Part shown: piece by piece, positions 1-11,873 of the stretch | Layout of the letters: each line of letters starts with the position of its first letter | Numbering within the stretch: position 1 is the stretch's first letter | Assembly: GCA_009668225.1 (NCBI GenBank) | Contig: WJYK01000007.1 | Span: forward strand, 1-64,000 | DNA length: 64,000 bases | Source of the DNA: Enterobacteriaceae bacterium RIT693 | GTDB lineage: Bacteria > Pseudomonadota > Gammaproteobacteria > Enterobacterales > Enterobacteriaceae | Direction: 5' to 3' | Made by a program: the position numbers and the translations under genes | The notes under the pieces: model-generated | Seen by the model: the letters and a program-made list of their open reading frames with translations, nothing else | Databases searched by the model: none | Told to the model about the DNA's origin: nothing

Positions 1-7
1 ATTCAGA

Positions 8-35
8 CTAAAGCGCCTTCAGGGCGCTTTAGTTG
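8..35 (+). terminator. Intrinsic terminator at the left edge
   Basis: A 10-bp stem (8-17 with 23-32, loop TTCAG) is followed by TTGTTT. It presumably ends a plus-strand transcript from outside the window, probably the tRNA array that lies here in E. coli. Confidence 0.7.
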
Positions 36-56
36 TTTCTGGAGCACGGACTATTA

Positions 57-123
57 CGTGCAGGATAACGTCGTCGCTTGCGGCGACGGCCCGAAGGGCG
101 AGCAAAGCGAGTCATCCTGCACG
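57..123. repeat. Structured inverted repeat closed by tRNA-Lys-derived arms
   Basis: CGTGCAGGAT at 57-66 is a perfect complement of ATCCTGCACG at 114-123. The interior holds smaller hairpins: CGTCGC/GCGACG around 69-88 and GCCC-GAA-GGGC around 89-99. The right arm lies inside the copy of the tRNA-Lys 3' end. The whole unit could fold as a multibranched RNA. Its role is unknown. Confidence 0.6.
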
Positions 124-131
124 ACCCACCA
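114..131 (+). other. Copy of the 3' end of tRNA-Lys (partial tRNA)
   Basis: ATCCTGCACGACCCACCA matches the last 18 nt of enterobacterial tRNA-Lys: the 3' side of the T stem, the acceptor strand and the encoded CCA. No tRNA body lies upstream in the window, so this is a 3' fragment. It is followed by a terminator, as the real lysine tRNA gene would be. It could be an integration scar or a tRNA-end repeat like those downstream of E. coli tyrT. Confidence 0.75.
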
Positions 132-137
132 ATGTAG

Positions 138-163
138 AAAGGCGCCCTAAAGGCGCCTTTTTG
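138..163 (+). terminator. Intrinsic terminator after the tRNA-Lys fragment
   Basis: A 9-bp stem AAAGGCGCC (138-146) / GGCGCCTTT (152-160) with loop CTAAA runs into TTTTT. It probably ends the tRNA transcript. Confidence 0.8.
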
Positions 164-260
164 CTATCTGCCGTTTAATCCCCTTAGCAAAAAGTCATCA
201 ACTTCCCCGTACCCAGGCCGATAATGCCATTACCTATTCCATTCCTCTGAAGGAAAGATA

Positions 261-617
261 ATGACAACTATCAGCAGTTCCGCGCCGGTAGGCATACAGG
301 CAAGCGATGTCAGCGGCGGCAGCGCCTCCGGCAGCTCGGATAACAGCACTGCGGCACAAATTGCGCAAATCACGAAAAAAATCTCTCAGCTTACCCAAAA
401 GCTAAAAGAAGTCTCCGGCACCCCGGATCGCACGGCTGAAGAGAAAAAGAAGCAGATTGAGGTTATTCAGGCTGAGATAAAAATGCTGCAGGCCCAGCTG
501 GCGCAACTCCAGCGCAAACAGGCTGAAGAAGCACAGCAAAAAAAGGAACAGCAGCAGATTAAAGCAACAGGCGTGAACAAACCTTCAGCCGACAACAAGA
601 TCGATGTTTATATTTAA
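261..617 (+). CDS. FlxA-like coiled-coil protein
   Basis: This 118-residue protein has a Ser/Gly-rich N-terminus (about 1-30), a long heptad-like Gln/Lys/Glu-rich coiled coil (about 33-98) and the short C-terminal ending VYI. The pattern matches E. coli FlxA (about 110 residues, ending in VNIYI), a small protein of unknown function expressed with flagellar class 3 genes. There is no signal peptide or membrane segment. The ATG follows an AAGGA ribosome site at 250-254. The gene stands alone between a tRNA-Lys fragment and convergent yfeR, with a 4-bp overlap of the stop codons. In E. coli the corresponding interval holds xapRBA and yfeN, so this is a strain- or genus-specific small insertion. 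Family assignment rests on layout and the C-terminus. Confidence 0.7.
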   Translation: MTTISSSAPVGIQASDVSGGSASGSSDNSTAAQIAQITKKISQLTQKLKEVSGTPDRTAEEKKKQIEVIQAEIKMLQAQLAQLQRKQAEEAQQKKEQQQIKATGVNKPSADNKIDVYI

Positions 618-1543
618 TCTTCAATAAATAGCGGATCGCCTCTACGGGCCAGGGTTAACAGCCTGGCCTGCTCTCGTACCTCCTGCCAGATGACTTCCGC
701 GGCCCGTGAAAGTGAGCGGTTTTTTCGCCTGACCAACATCAGCTGTCGATTGACAACCGGCGTTAATCGCTTTACCACTAACGGCCGCCCCTGAGGCAGC
801 GGTAGCGCCAGCGCTGGCAGCACGCTAAGGCCAATTCCGGCCTCAACCATCGGGTATAGCGTCGTGGGATGGCCAATCTGCTGTACAACCTGCACTGCGA
901 TCCCCTGCCGAATAAAAGCCTCATCAATAAGCGGGCGGCTACCGGAAGCATAATCCTGTAACACCAATTTTTGCCCCTGCAACGCCTGCCATTCAACCTG
1001 CGCCACTTCTGCAAACTGATGGTCACTGCGGCACAGCAACAGGAAGGGTTCGGACAGCACCGTTTCACATTCCAGATCGCTTGCCTGCACCGGATCGATA
1101 ACCACCCCAAAATCCACCTCGCCCTGACGAATGCTCTGCAGGACCCACTGCTGCGAAGCATCATGAAGGACAAACCGAATATTGGGATAAGCCTCTGCGC
1201 AGGCAGCAATAGACTGTGGCATAAGATGTGCTGATAAAGTTTGGCTGGCCGCGACGCGGACCGTGCCGCTAAGCTGATGACCCACAACACGGGCATCAAG
1301 AAGCGTTGTCGTTAGCTCTTCCAGCAGCCGTTCCAACCTCGGCGCCAGCTGCTCCCCAGCGGGAGTTAGCACCACCTCCCGCGTGGTACGGTCAAGTAAT
1401 TTTACCCCCAGCTCGGCTTCCAGTTCCTTCAGACTGTGGCTTACGGCAGACTGGCTAAGACCTATACTCTCCCCTGCGCGGCTAAAGCTGCCGGCATGGG
1501 CTACGGCGACAAACACACGAAGCTGACGCAGGGAATAATTCAT
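614..1543 (-). CDS. yfeR: LysR-family transcriptional regulator YfeR
   Basis: This 309-residue protein is the usual LysR length. Residues 1-60 form the winged helix-turn-helix ([20 protein letters not shown], then [11 protein letters not shown]), joined by a linker helix to a two-lobed substrate-binding domain (about 90-295). It is divergent from yfeH with a 90-bp gap, the same arrangement as E. coli yfeR/yfeH. In Salmonella YfeR has been linked to osmolarity-dependent control of yfeH, but the inducer is not known. A candidate operator, AATAAA-N5-TTTATT, lies in the shared intergenic region at 1567-1583. The identification by synteny and architecture is strong; the effector is unknown. Confidence 0.88.
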   Translation of the reverse strand: MNYSLRQLRVFVAVAHAGSFSRAGESIGLSQSAVSHSLKELEAELGVKLLDRTTREVVLTPAGEQLAPRLERLLEELTTTLLDARVVGHQLSGTVRVAASQTLSAHLMPQSIAACAEAYPNIRFVLHDASQQWVLQSIRQGEVDFGVVIDPVQASDLECETVLSEPFLLLCRSDHQFAEVAQVEWQALQGQKLVLQDYASGSRPLIDEAFIRQGIAVQVVQQIGHPTTLYPMVEAGIGLSVLPALALPLPQGRPLVVKRLTPVVNRQLMLVRRKNRSLSRAAEVIWQEVREQARLLTLARRGDPLFIED

Positions 1544-1633
1544 CTATTTCACTCATCAATGCATGTAATAAATCAATTTTATTTCTGAAATCAACGAAAA
1601 CACAATAGCGCCATTCACCTTTGAGGAATGGCT
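1544..1633. promoter_or_regulatory. Divergent yfeR/yfeH control region with LysR-type site
   Basis: The gap carries the perfect inverted repeat AATAAA-TCAAT-TTTATT (1567-1583). Its size and symmetry fit a LysR-family binding site. The spacing is inferred to allow YfeR autoregulation and control of yfeH. No convincing -35 or -10 boxes were assigned. Confidence 0.4.
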
Positions 1634-2629
1634 ATGAAATTGCTACGCATTGTTGACCCCTTTACCTTAACGCTGGTTTGCACCGTTCTGCTGGCCTCCT
1701 TCTTTCCGGCGAAAGGAAGCTTTGTCGGTTTCTTTGAGGGGCTCACCACCGCCGCTATTGCCCTGTTGTTCTTCATGCATGGTGCAAAGCTTTCCCGTGA
1801 AGCGGTAATTTCCGGCAGCAGCCACTGGCGGCTACATTTGTGGGTGATGTGCAGCACGTTCGTTTTGTTCCCGGTGCTCGGCGTATTATTCAGCTGGTGG
1901 AAACCGGTCAATGTCAGCCCTGAGCTGTACAGCGGTTTCCTCTACCTCTGTATTTTGCCCGCCACGGTACAGTCGGCCATCGCGTTTACCTCCATTGCCG
2001 GGGGCAACGTTGCGGCGGCTATTTGTTCTGCCTCTGCGTCCAGCCTGCTGGGGATATTCCTCTCTCCATTGCTGGTAGGGCTGGTGATGCATATCCAGGG
2101 GGCGAGCGGCAGTCTCCAACAGGTCGGCAGTATTATGCTGCAGCTGCTGGTACCGTTCGTGGCCGGGCATTTAATGCGGCCGTGGATTGGTGCATGGGTG
2201 GCAAAAAACAAGAAATGGATCGGCAAAACCGACCAGACATCGATTCTTCTGGTGGTCTATTCGGCCTTTAGTGAAGCCGTCACGCACGGCATATGGCATA
2301 AAGTGGGAGCGGGTTCGCTGCTGTTTATCGTGGTCTCCAGCATCGTGCTGCTGGCCATTGTGATGACGGTAAATATTTTTGTGGCACGGCGCTTTGGGTT
2401 CAGCAAAGCGGATGAAATTACCATCGTATTTTGTGGGTCGAAAAAGAGCCTGGCCAACGGCATTCCCATGGCCAACATCCTCTTCCCGGTCGCAGCAGTG
2501 GGGATGATGGTGCTGCCGTTGATGATTTTTCATCAAATCCAGCTTATGGTCTGCGCCGGTATGGCCCGCCGTTACCAGCGTAAAACGGCCGCAGACGCTG
2601 AAAAGCAGGCTGCTGCAGCCAGAACTTAA
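1634..2629 (+). CDS. yfeH: Bile acid:sodium symporter family transporter YfeH
   Basis: The 331-residue inner-membrane protein has about ten hydrophobic segments and belongs to the bile acid:sodium symporter (SBF-like) family. The conserved core includes FFMHGAKLSREA near residue 48 and CGSKKSLANGIPMANILFP near residue 265. The start is set at the second ATG (1634): the GAGG at 1623-1626 is 7 nt upstream of it but only 1 nt from the ATG at 1628, and E. coli YfeH also begins MKL. The physiological substrate is not known. The 3' end overlaps convergent ypeB by 4 bp. Confidence 0.87.
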   Translation: MKLLRIVDPFTLTLVCTVLLASFFPAKGSFVGFFEGLTTAAIALLFFMHGAKLSREAVISGSSHWRLHLWVMCSTFVLFPVLGVLFSWWKPVNVSPELYSGFLYLCILPATVQSAIAFTSIAGGNVAAAICSASASSLLGIFLSPLLVGLVMHIQGASGSLQQVGSIMLQLLVPFVAGHLMRPWIGAWVAKNKKWIGKTDQTSILLVVYSAFSEAVTHGIWHKVGAGSLLFIVVSSIVLLAIVMTVNIFVARRFGFSKADEITIVFCGSKKSLANGIPMANILFPVAAVGMMVLPLMIFHQIQLMVCAGMARRYQRKTAADAEKQAAAART

Positions 2630-2841
2630 TGGCGTTTGAGGGGCCGGACCAAATTATCCAGCCCCTCAACTTTGATCAGCAGCGTCAGGGCAATTAACTC
2701 ACCGAGATGGCCCTGCGGAAACTCCCCTTTGCGGGAGAACCACAGCAAATACTCTTCCGGTAAATCAATCAGCATTCGGCCTTTGTATTTACCAAACGGC
2801 ATCGCCGTATTGGCTATCTCAATGAGCTGCTCTTTGTCCAT
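2626..2841 (-). CDS. ypeB: DUF3820 family protein YpeB
   Basis: This 71-residue acidic protein has the signature MPFGKYKGRMLIDLPEEYLL, typical of DUF3820 (E. coli YpeB, about 72 residues). Its function is unknown. Similar short domains accompany exonuclease-type DNA proteins in other bacteria, and here the ATG directly follows the ligA stop codon, so the two are co-transcribed. That suggests, but does not show, a role near DNA metabolism. Confidence 0.85.
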   Translation of the reverse strand: MDKEQLIEIANTAMPFGKYKGRMLIDLPEEYLLWFSRKGEFPQGHLGELIALTLLIKVEGLDNLVRPLKRH

Positions 2842-4869
<2,028 letters not shown>

Positions 4870-4875
4870 TCAATG

Positions 4876-4903
4876 ATAAAAAACCCCCGACAGGCGGGGG
4901 TTT
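4876..4903 (-). terminator. Intrinsic terminator of zipA
   Basis: A 9-bp stem (4881-4889 with 4895-4903) is followed on the minus strand by TTTTTT. It separates zipA from ligA. Confidence 0.85.
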
Positions 4904-4926
4904 AGGGAGAACGTTCAGGGCAGAAT

Positions 4927-5880
4927 TCAGGCGTTGGATTCAACAACCTCACGGATCCTGTCCTGGTACTCACGCAGCTTCTGCGGAGTCATCATGCGAC
5001 GCTGATCGTCGAGCACAACACCGCCCACTTCATCGGCAATGTGCTGCGCAGACTGCAGCATCAGCTTAAAGTTTTGTATTGGGTCACCGTAGGACGGCAC
5101 CTGCATAAAGATAGTCACGCCTGGCGTAGCAAAATCAGCCATGTGCTCCGGGTCAAAGGAACCCGGTTTCACCATATTGGCAAGGCTGAACAGTACCGAG
5201 CCGCTGCCGTCCGGGCTAAGATGGCGATGGAAAATATTCATCTCACCAAACTTGAACCCAGCCTGCTGGATGCTGTTTAACAACAGTTCGCCGTTCAGCG
5301 TGCTGCCAGCATGAGCCGCTACGTTCATCACGATCACGGTCTCTTTCTTCGCCGGTGCGGGCTGCGGTGCCGGTTCGGCAACAACAGGTGCAGGTTCAGC
5401 AGTAAACGGCTGGGGCGCAGGCGTTGGCTCTACCGGGGCTACGACGGGCTCAGACACAGGCGCAACCGGAGCCTGAGGCGCAGCATGGCGCACAGGTTCA
5501 ACATGCTGAGGAGCGGGCTCAACGTGGCGCGGAGTTACCGGCTCAGGCTGACGCGGCTGCGGCGCAGGACGAGGTTCTGCTGACGCATACGGCGGCTCAT
5601 AATTGTGTTGAGGTGCCTGAGGCTGACGTGGGGCATTCGCTTCACGAGAAGCAGACTCCGGCACAGGAGCAGTACGACGTACGCGCACTTCGCCCACTCC
5701 TTCCTCTTCCTCATCGTCCTCTTCTTCGTATTCGTCACGTTTCGACTTCATACGTTTTAATGGGCGATCGCGGAACACGGAAGATCGTTCCTTACGACTG
5801 GTCCACAGGCCGTGTACCAGTAAGGCTATTATGGCGATTGCGCCAACAATGATTAATATCAGACGCAAATCCTGCATCAT
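4927..5880 (-). CDS. zipA: Cell division protein ZipA
   Basis: ZipA anchors the FtsZ ring to the inner membrane. The 317-residue product has an N-terminal membrane segment (about 4-25, [20 protein letters not shown]), a charged stretch with an acidic run [10 protein letters not shown], a long Pro/Ala/Gln-rich flexible linker (about 70-180), and the C-terminal FtsZ-binding domain beginning near [13 protein letters not shown]. The start is the ATGATG at 5875-5880, matching E. coli MMQDLRL; a longer reading frame to 5931 lacks a ribosome site and the homologous start. It is divergent from cysZ. The linker differs in detail from E. coli (328 residues), as expected for this region. Confidence 0.96.
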   Translation of the reverse strand: MMQDLRLILIIVGAIAIIALLVHGLWTSRKERSSVFRDRPLKRMKSKRDEYEEEDDEEEEGVGEVRVRRTAPVPESASREANAPRQPQAPQHNYEPPYASAEPRPAPQPRQPEPVTPRHVEPAPQHVEPVRHAAPQAPVAPVSEPVVAPVEPTPAPQPFTAEPAPVVAEPAPQPAPAKKETVIVMNVAAHAGSTLNGELLLNSIQQAGFKFGEMNIFHRHLSPDGSGSVLFSLANMVKPGSFDPEHMADFATPGVTIFMQVPSYGDPIQNFKLMLQSAQHIADEVGGVVLDDQRRMMTPQKLREYQDRIREVVESNA

Positions 5881-6109
5881 TATATTCTCTGTTGTTCTAA
5901 CACCTTGCCACCGCGGCAAACATTTACTCACTAAGAGTATTTGCCCATCTGCTCAAGTGCAAGTGCGAGCACGGTTTTCTCACCATAAAGATAGCCTCAG
6001 GGCACCTTTCCGCTGTTTTTTCGACCAATTCCTGGTAAGTTTTTCTGAATACAGTCGGTTATGATACCCGGTAACCAACAGCGTTAACAAAAAGGAGTCT
6101 GTTCAAATC

Positions 6110-6871
6110 ATGGTTTCAACTTCCGGAACCGCGCCGCGTAGTGGCGTTTACTATTTTTCCCAGGGCTGGAAACTGGTGCGCGAACCGGGCATTAAACGCT
6201 TCGTTCTGCTCCCGCTGCTGGTCAATATTATTTTGTTAGGCGGTGCCTTCTGGTGGCTATTCACCCGCCTTGATGTCTGGATCCCGGCCATGATGAGCCA
6301 CATCCCGGACTGGTTACAGTGGCTGAGTTATTTGCTCTGGCCGCTGGTGACGCTTTCCGTACTGCTGGTATTTGGCTATTTCTTTTCAACCATCGCGAAT
6401 TTGATTGCTGCCCCCTTTAGTGGGCTGCTGGCAGAACAGCTCGAAGCAAGACTTACGGGCGCTACGCCGCCTGATACAGGGGTGCTGGGCATCATGAAAG
6501 ATCTGCCGCGCATCATGAAGCGTGAGTGGCAGAAACTTGCCTGGTATCTGCCGCGCGCGGTTGTGTTGCTAGTGCTTTACTTTATACCCGGCATCGGCCA
6601 GACCATCGCCCCGGTACTGTGGTTCCTGTTCAGCGCCTGGATGCTGGCAATCCAGTATTGTGATTATCCGTTCGACAACCACAAGGTTCCGTTTAAGCAA
6701 ATGCGCGTGGCGCTTCGGGAGCAAAAGGTTGTCAACATGCAGTTTGGCGCCCTGGTAAGCCTGTTCACCCTGATACCCATCCTGAATCTTTTTATCATGC
6801 CGGTTGCCGTCTGTGGCGCAACGGCCATGTGGGTGGATTGCTATCGGGCAAAACATGCTTTGTGGAAATAA
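6110..6871 (+). CDS. cysZ: Sulfate transporter CysZ
   Basis: CysZ is an inner-membrane protein that brings sulfate in for cysteine synthesis. The 253-residue length equals that of E. coli CysZ. Hydrophobic segments lie around residues 25-50, 70-100, 145-175 and 205-235, with the conserved start [13 protein letters not shown]. An AAGGAG ribosome site lies at 6092-6097. It is divergent from zipA and sits just before cysK, its pathway neighbour. Confidence 0.95.
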   Translation: MVSTSGTAPRSGVYYFSQGWKLVREPGIKRFVLLPLLVNIILLGGAFWWLFTRLDVWIPAMMSHIPDWLQWLSYLLWPLVTLSVLLVFGYFFSTIANLIAAPFSGLLAEQLEARLTGATPPDTGVLGIMKDLPRIMKREWQKLAWYLPRAVVLLVLYFIPGIGQTIAPVLWFLFSAWMLAIQYCDYPFDNHKVPFKQMRVALREQKVVNMQFGALVSLFTLIPILNLFIMPVAVCGATAMWVDCYRAKHALWK

Positions 6872-7031
6872 TGCCTTACGGAAGGTGACATTGCTTATGC
6901 CTTTGCTTATTCCATGTAGCGTTGGCTTATTTCCCTTCCACATATAGATATGCTATTTCCTTACTTCCGCATATTTCCTGAGCGGGTATGCTGAACCGGT
7001 ATCCCAAAATTCAGACAGTTAAGGACGAGCC
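6872..7031 (+). promoter_or_regulatory. cysK promoter region (CysB-type, inferred)
   Basis: This 160-bp A/T-rich interval precedes cysK, which CysB with acetylserine activates in enteric bacteria. ATATAGATATGCTATTTCC around 6941-6960 resembles the kind of region CysB occupies, but CysB sites are too loose to call by eye. The ribosome site AAGGA is at 7020-7024. Confidence 0.35.
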
Positions 7032-8003
7032 ATGAGCAAAATTTATGAAGACAACTCCCTGACAATCGGCCACACGCCGTTGGTTCGCCTGAACCGTATC
7101 GGTAATGGACGCATTCTGGCGAAGGTGGAGTCGCGTAACCCAAGCTTCAGCGTCAAATGCCGTATTGGTGCCAATATGATTTGGGATGCCGAAAAACGCG
7201 GCGTGCTGAAGCCTGGCGTGGAGTTAGTCGAACCGACCAGTGGCAACACCGGTATCGCTCTGGCCTACGTGGCGGCCGCGCGTGGTTATAAACTGACGCT
7301 GACCATGCCGGAAACCATGAGCATTGAGCGCCGTAAGCTGTTAAAAGCACTGGGGGCAAACCTGGTGCTGACTGAAGGCGCTAAAGGGATGAAAGGGGCT
7401 ATCCAGAAGGCGGAAGAAATCGTTGCCAGCGATCCGGCTAAGTACCTGCTGCTTCAGCAGTTCAGCAACCCGGCCAACCCGGAAATCCACGAAAAAACTA
7501 CCGGCCCGGAAATCTGGGAAGATACCGATGGTGAAGTCGATGTGTTTATCGCGGGTGTCGGTACCGGTGGCACGCTAACCGGCGTTAGCCGCTATATCAA
7601 AAACACCAAAGGCAAAACCTCGCTGATTAGCGTGGCGGTTGAGCCAACCGACTCTCCGGTTATCAAACAGGCGCTGGCAGGCGAAGAACTGAAGCCTGGC
7701 CCACATAAAATTCAGGGCATCGGCGCAGGTTTTATTCCCGGCAACCTGGATCTCAAGCTTATCGACAAAGTGGTGACCATCACCAATGAAGAGGCTATTT
7801 CTACCGCCCGTCGCCTGATGGACGAAGAAGGCATTCTGGCCGGTATCTCTTCCGGGGCCGCCGTTGCAGCCGCACTGAAGCTTCAGGAAGACGAAGCCTT
7901 TACCAATAAGAATATTGTGGTTATCCTTCCATCATCCGGGGAGCGATATTTGAGTACTGCACTGTTTGCCGATCTGTTCACTGAGAAAGAACTGCAACAG
8001 TAA
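7032..8003 (+). CDS. cysK: Cysteine synthase A (O-acetylserine sulfhydrylase)
   Basis: CysK makes L-cysteine from O-acetylserine and sulfide using pyridoxal phosphate. It has 323 residues, as in E. coli. The PLP lysine lies in the N-terminal segment [11 protein letters not shown] (about residue 42), the phosphate loop is GTGGTLTG, and the substrate loop is [10 protein letters not shown] near residue 70. The C-terminal residues contact CysE and, in E. coli, CdiA toxins. It is monocistronic with its own terminator. CysM at 11874-12785 is its paralogue. Confidence 0.97.
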   Translation: MSKIYEDNSLTIGHTPLVRLNRIGNGRILAKVESRNPSFSVKCRIGANMIWDAEKRGVLKPGVELVEPTSGNTGIALAYVAAARGYKLTLTMPETMSIERRKLLKALGANLVLTEGAKGMKGAIQKAEEIVASDPAKYLLLQQFSNPANPEIHEKTTGPEIWEDTDGEVDVFIAGVGTGGTLTGVSRYIKNTKGKTSLISVAVEPTDSPVIKQALAGEELKPGPHKIQGIGAGFIPGNLDLKLIDKVVTITNEEAISTARRLMDEEGILAGISSGAAVAAALKLQEDEAFTNKNIVVILPSSGERYLSTALFADLFTEKELQQ

Positions 8004-8025
8004 TGCCAGTATTTGATACATGCTT

Positions 8026-8053
8026 AAAAAAGCACCCGCGAGGGTGCTTTTTT
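8026..8053 (+). terminator. Intrinsic terminator of cysK
   Basis: A 12-bp stem AAAAAAGCACCC (8026-8037) / GGGTGCTTTTTT (8042-8053) with loop GCGA includes the U-tract. Confidence 0.9.
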
Positions 8054-8374
8054 GTGGCATACATCAAAGTTTCACCCTCATCAGCATTGCTTTCCTCCCC
8101 CCAGGTCTGGTATTTAACCAGCAATTATTTCGATGCGCGAAATTAATCAAGCTGTGAGATGGCCCTGCTGAATCGATTTAACGATTTGGTGCATGTCCGC
8201 TTTTCACGGCATAATGGTTACGGACCGACGAAACGCTACTGGCGTCTTTTTCTTGGTTCCCAGGCATCCAGTGCCTCGTTTCATCAACGGTGGTGCTAAC
8301 GATAGAGGCTAAAGTGTGGCCGCCAGGCTAGACTTTAGTTCCACAACACTAAACCTATAAGTTGGGGAAATACA
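8054..8374 (+). promoter_or_regulatory. ptsH promoter and leader region
   Basis: This 320-bp gap feeds ptsHI-crr. GCTGAATCGATTTA at 8167-8180 matches the Cra (FruR) site consensus at nearly every position, and Cra controls ptsHI in E. coli. TGTGA at 8153-8157 is a lone CRP half-site. CATAAT at 8210-8215 is a plausible -10. A long leader follows to the GGGG ribosome site just before 8375. No open reading frame was found in it. Confidence 0.6.
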
Positions 8375-8632
8375 ATGTTCCAGCAAGAAGTAACTATTAC
8401 CGCTCCGAACGGTCTGCATACCCGCCCTGCTGCACAGTTTGTTAAAGAAGCTAAAGGCTTCACTTCCGAAATCACCGTGACTTCAAACGGCAAAAGCGCC
8501 AGCGCTAAGAGCCTGTTCAAACTGCAAACTCTGGGCCTGACTCAGGGCACCGTAGTGACTCTGTCCGCTGAAGGTGAAGATGAGCAGAAAGCCGTTGAGC
8601 ATTTAGTAAAACTGATGGCTGAACTCGAGTAA
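8375..8632 (+). CDS. ptsH: Phosphocarrier protein HPr
   Basis: HPr passes phosphate from enzyme I to the sugar-specific IIA proteins in the cytoplasm. The 85-residue length is standard. The phosphorylated His15 is in [11 protein letters not shown], and the regulatory Ser46 region is [15 protein letters not shown]. It is the first gene of ptsH-ptsI-crr, 44 bp before ptsI. Confidence 0.99.
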   Translation: MFQQEVTITAPNGLHTRPAAQFVKEAKGFTSEITVTSNGKSASAKSLFKLQTLGLTQGTVVTLSAEGEDEQKAVEHLVKLMAELE

Positions 8633-8676
8633 GTTCTGGGTTCTTCGTAAATATCAGTCACAAGTAAGGTAGGGTT

Positions 8677-10404
8677 ATGATTTCAGGCATTTTAGCATCC
8701 CCGGGTATCGCTTTCGGCAAAGCACTTTTGCTGAAGGAAGATGAAATTGTCATCGACCGGAAGAAGATTTCTGCCGACAAAGTTGAGCAGGAAGTTGAAC
8801 GTTTCCTTAGCGGGCGCGCCAAAGCATCCGAGCAATTAGAAGCGATCAAAATTAAAGCTGGCGAGACCTTCGGTGAAGAAAAGGAAGCTATCTTCGAAGG
8901 CCACATTATGTTGCTGGAAGACGAAGAGCTCGAGCAGGAAATCATAGCCCTTATCAAAGACAAGCTGGTCACAGCGGACGCTGCGGCGTACGAAGTGATT
9001 GAAGGCCAGGCTACGGCTCTTGAAGAGCTGGATGACGAATACCTGAAAGAACGTGCCGCTGACGTACGCGACATTGGTAAACGTCTGCTGCAAAACATTC
9101 TTGGCCTGAACATTATCGATTTAAGCGCAATCAAGGATGAAGTTATCCTGGTTGCTAAAGATCTGACGCCGTCTGAAACTGCACAGCTGAACCTGAAAAA
9201 AGTGCTGGGCTTCATCACCGATATCGGCGGGCGTACCTCCCACACCTCCATCATGGCGCGCTCCCTTGAGCTGCCGGCGATTGTGGGCACCGGTAGCGTC
9301 ACCTCTGACGTGAAAAACGACGACTATCTGATCCTTGATGCGGTTAACAACAAAGTTTACGTTAACCCGACCAACGAGCAGATCGAAGAGCTGCGCGCCG
9401 TTCAACAGCAGGTTGCCTCTGAGAAAGCAGAGCTGGCCAAGCTGAAGGACCTACCGGCTATCACCCTCGACGGCCATCAGGTCGAAGTGTGCGCCAACAT
9501 TGGTACCGTTCGTGATATCGACGGTGCAGAGCGTAACGGCGCAGAAGGTGTCGGTCTGTATCGTACCGAATTCCTGTTCATGGACCGTGACTCACTGCCG
9601 ACTGAAGACGAGCAGTTTGCCGCGTACAAAGCCGTGGCTGAAGCCTGTGGCTCTCAGGCGGTCATCGTGCGTACCATGGACATCGGCGGCGACAAAGAGC
9701 TGCCGTACATGAACTTCCCTAAAGAAGAGAACCCGTTCCTGGGCTGGCGTGCGATTCGTATCGCCATGGATCGCAAAGAGATCCTGCGTGACCAGGTTCG
9801 TGCCATCCTGCGCGCCTCTGCTTTCGGCAAACTGCGCATCATGTTCCCGATGATCATCTCCGTTGAAGAAGTGCGTGCGCTGAGAAAAGAGATTGAGATC
9901 TTCAAGCAGGAACTGCGTGACGAAGGTAAAGCATTCGATGAAACCATCGAAATCGGCGTAATGGTTGAAACCCCTGCGGCCGCGACGATTGCTCGTCACC
10001 TGGCTAAAGAAGTCGACTTCTTCAGCATCGGCACCAACGATTTAACTCAGTACACCCTGGCAGTTGACCGTGGTAATGATATGATTTCACATCTTTACCA
10101 GCCAATGTCACCGTCCGTACTGACTCTGATTAAGCAAGTTATTGATGCTTCTCATGCAGAAGGTAAATGGACCGGTATGTGTGGTGAGCTTGCGGGCGAC
10201 GAACGTGCTACACTTCTGTTGCTTGGGATGGGCCTGGACGAATTCAGTATGAGCGCCATTTCTATCCCACGTATCAAGAAGATTATCCGTAACACGAACT
10301 TCGAAGATGCGAAAGTGTTAGCAGAGCAGGCTCTTGCTCAACCGACAACGGACGAGTTAATGACGCTGGTTAACAAGTTCATTGAAGAAAAAACAATCTG
10401 CTAA
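8677..10404 (+). CDS. ptsI: PTS enzyme I
   Basis: Enzyme I takes phosphate from phosphoenolpyruvate and gives it to HPr. It has 575 residues, as in E. coli. The phosphorylated histidine is in the [15 protein letters not shown] segment (His189). The C-terminal TIM barrel carries the PEP-binding residues ([13 protein letters not shown], then [11 protein letters not shown]) and the catalytic Cys502 in GMCGELAGD. It has an internal coding sequence only, and a 43-bp gap leads to crr. Confidence 0.99.
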   Translation: MISGILASPGIAFGKALLLKEDEIVIDRKKISADKVEQEVERFLSGRAKASEQLEAIKIKAGETFGEEKEAIFEGHIMLLEDEELEQEIIALIKDKLVTADAAAYEVIEGQATALEELDDEYLKERAADVRDIGKRLLQNILGLNIIDLSAIKDEVILVAKDLTPSETAQLNLKKVLGFITDIGGRTSHTSIMARSLELPAIVGTGSVTSDVKNDDYLILDAVNNKVYVNPTNEQIEELRAVQQQVASEKAELAKLKDLPAITLDGHQVEVCANIGTVRDIDGAERNGAEGVGLYRTEFLFMDRDSLPTEDEQFAAYKAVAEACGSQAVIVRTMDIGGDKELPYMNFPKEENPFLGWRAIRIAMDRKEILRDQVRAILRASAFGKLRIMFPMIISVEEVRALRKEIEIFKQELRDEGKAFDETIEIGVMVETPAAATIARHLAKEVDFFSIGTNDLTQYTLAVDRGNDMISHLYQPMSPSVLTLIKQVIDASHAEGKWTGMCGELAGDERATLLLLGMGLDEFSMSAISIPRIKKIIRNTNFEDAKVLAEQALAQPTTDELMTLVNKFIEEKTIC

Positions 10405-10447
10405 TTCACGAGATGCTGCCCAAATTACTGCTTAGGAGAGAAGGCTA

Positions 10448-10951
10448 ATGGGGTTATTTAGTAAACTGTTCGGTGACAAAGGCAATAGCGACACCGGAAC
10501 CATTGAGATCGTTGCTCCACTGTCTGGCGAAATCGTTAACATTGAAGACGTGCCGGACGTCGTGTTTGCTGAAAAAATCGTTGGCGATGGTATTGCTATC
10601 AAACCAACCGGCAACAAAATGGTTGCTCCGGTTGACGGCACCATCGGTAAAATCTTTGAAACCAACCATGCCTTCTCTATCGAATCCGATAGCGGCATTG
10701 AGCTGTTCGTTCACTTTGGTATCGACACCGTTGAGCTGAAAGGCGAAGGCTTCAAGCGTATCGCTGAAGAAGGCCAGCGCGTGAAGAAAGGCGACGTGGT
10801 CATTGAGTTCGATCTGCCGCTGCTGGAAGAGAAAGCCAAGTCTACCCTGACGCCGGTTGTTATCTCTAACATGGACGAGATCAAAGAGCTGATCAAACTG
10901 ACGGGTAGCGTAACCGTAGGCGAAACGCCGGTTATCCGCATCAAGAAGTAA
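10448..10951 (+). CDS. crr: PTS glucose-specific enzyme IIA (IIA-Glc)
   Basis: IIA-Glc carries phosphate from HPr to the glucose permease. Its phosphorylation state controls adenylate cyclase and inducer exclusion. The 167-residue product is two residues shorter than in E. coli, because the N-terminal segment ([13 protein letters not shown]) is shorter. From [11 protein letters not shown] onward it is nearly identical. The active histidines are in GNKMVAP-context (about His73, IETNHAFS) and VHFGIDTV (about His88). An AGGAGA ribosome site precedes the ATG. Confidence 0.98.
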   Translation: MGLFSKLFGDKGNSDTGTIEIVAPLSGEIVNIEDVPDVVFAEKIVGDGIAIKPTGNKMVAPVDGTIGKIFETNHAFSIESDSGIELFVHFGIDTVELKGEGFKRIAEEGQRVKKGDVVIEFDLPLLEEKAKSTLTPVVISNMDEIKELIKLTGSVTVGETPVIRIKK

Positions 10952-10964
10952 GATTCATGCAGAG

Positions 10965-10991
10965 AAAAAGGCACCCTTAGGTGCCTTTTTT
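10965..10991. terminator. Bidirectional terminator between crr and pdxK
   Basis: An 11-bp stem AAAAAGGCACC (10965-10975) / GGTGCCTTTTT (10980-10990) has loop CTTA. The U-tract on the plus strand ends crr, and the A-run on the left arm gives a U-tract on the minus strand for convergent pdxK. Confidence 0.9.
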
Positions 10992-11003
10992 ATTGGCTGC
11001 GAT

Positions 11004-11855
11004 TCAGCGCGGTAGAATCAGCTCATCTGAGCGCTGCGCCTGAGTCCAGGCCATCACTTCAAACACCCGGTGCGCCGCCTCCCCTGCCGCCACCGCCACC
11101 TTTTTCCCTTCCAGAATACGGCTGACCAATTCGGCACAGAACAAATCCCCGGTTCCCTTCAGGTCGGTTACCACACGCTCATGGCTGGTCACATCTACCG
11201 CATCGGCGGTCACAGTCACCACAGAAATCGTATCAGAGCTATTCCCCGGCGCACTGGTAATCACCACCCAGCGCAGCGTCTCAGACAGCAGGCTTCTGGC
11301 CGCGATAACCGCCAGTTCCAGCGTGTCGCACGGCATCCCGGTCAGAATATGCAGCTCAAAAAGGTTTGGCGTCAGCCCCTGAGCATGCGGCAACAGCGTA
11401 GTGCGATAAGCTTCGGGAATACCGGGCTTGACGTAAATACCGCTGTCCGTGTCACCGATAACCGGATCGACGAGGATCAGCAAATCAGGATGGCTTTCGC
11501 GCCTTTCACGCAGCCAGTCCGCCAGCAGATGAATCTGTTCCGCGCTGCCCATATAGCCGGTCGTCACTGCCTTAAGCTCGCGCAAAGCGTCACGCTCTTC
11601 CAGCGCCCGCAGGTAACCGCTGAACCACTCTGTCGGGATCACGCCGCCGTAAAAGGTATCGTAATGCGGCGTGTTGCTGAATAATACTGTTGGCACAGCC
11701 ATCACTCGCCAGCCGTGCTGCTGAATGGCCGGTACCGCGATGCTGTTGCCGACGCTGCCGTAAACCACCTGAGACTGTACCGCGACAATATCGGCCTGTA
11801 GCGCCCTGCCCGAGTCGTGAAACAGCACCGACTGTATATCGTTATCCTGAGCCAT
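11004..11855 (-). CDS. pdxK: Pyridoxine/pyridoxal/pyridoxamine kinase
   Basis: PdxK phosphorylates B6 vitamers with ATP in the salvage of pyridoxal phosphate. Its 283 residues equal E. coli PdxK. Conserved blocks are [19 protein letters not shown] near residue 21, the [12 protein letters not shown] lid region, DPVIGD near residue 130, and the anion-hole/catalytic motif [10 protein letters not shown] near residue 223. It is convergent with crr and lies 18 bp beyond cysM on the same strand. Its PLP product serves the neighbouring CysM and CysK. Confidence 0.96.
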   Translation of the reverse strand: MAQDNDIQSVLFHDSGRALQADIVAVQSQVVYGSVGNSIAVPAIQQHGWRVMAVPTVLFSNTPHYDTFYGGVIPTEWFSGYLRALEERDALRELKAVTTGYMGSAEQIHLLADWLRERRESHPDLLILVDPVIGDTDSGIYVKPGIPEAYRTTLLPHAQGLTPNLFELHILTGMPCDTLELAVIAARSLLSETLRWVVITSAPGNSSDTISVVTVTADAVDVTSHERVVTDLKGTGDLFCAELVSRILEGKKVAVAAGEAAHRVFEVMAWTQAQRSDELILPR

Positions 11856-11873
11856 CTTCCTTCCTCCGGTGCG

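Noticed and set aside
8107-8121. CTGG-N7-CCAG palindrome upstream of ptsH
   Set aside because: Four-base arms are expected by chance, and it fits no regulator I know for ptsH.
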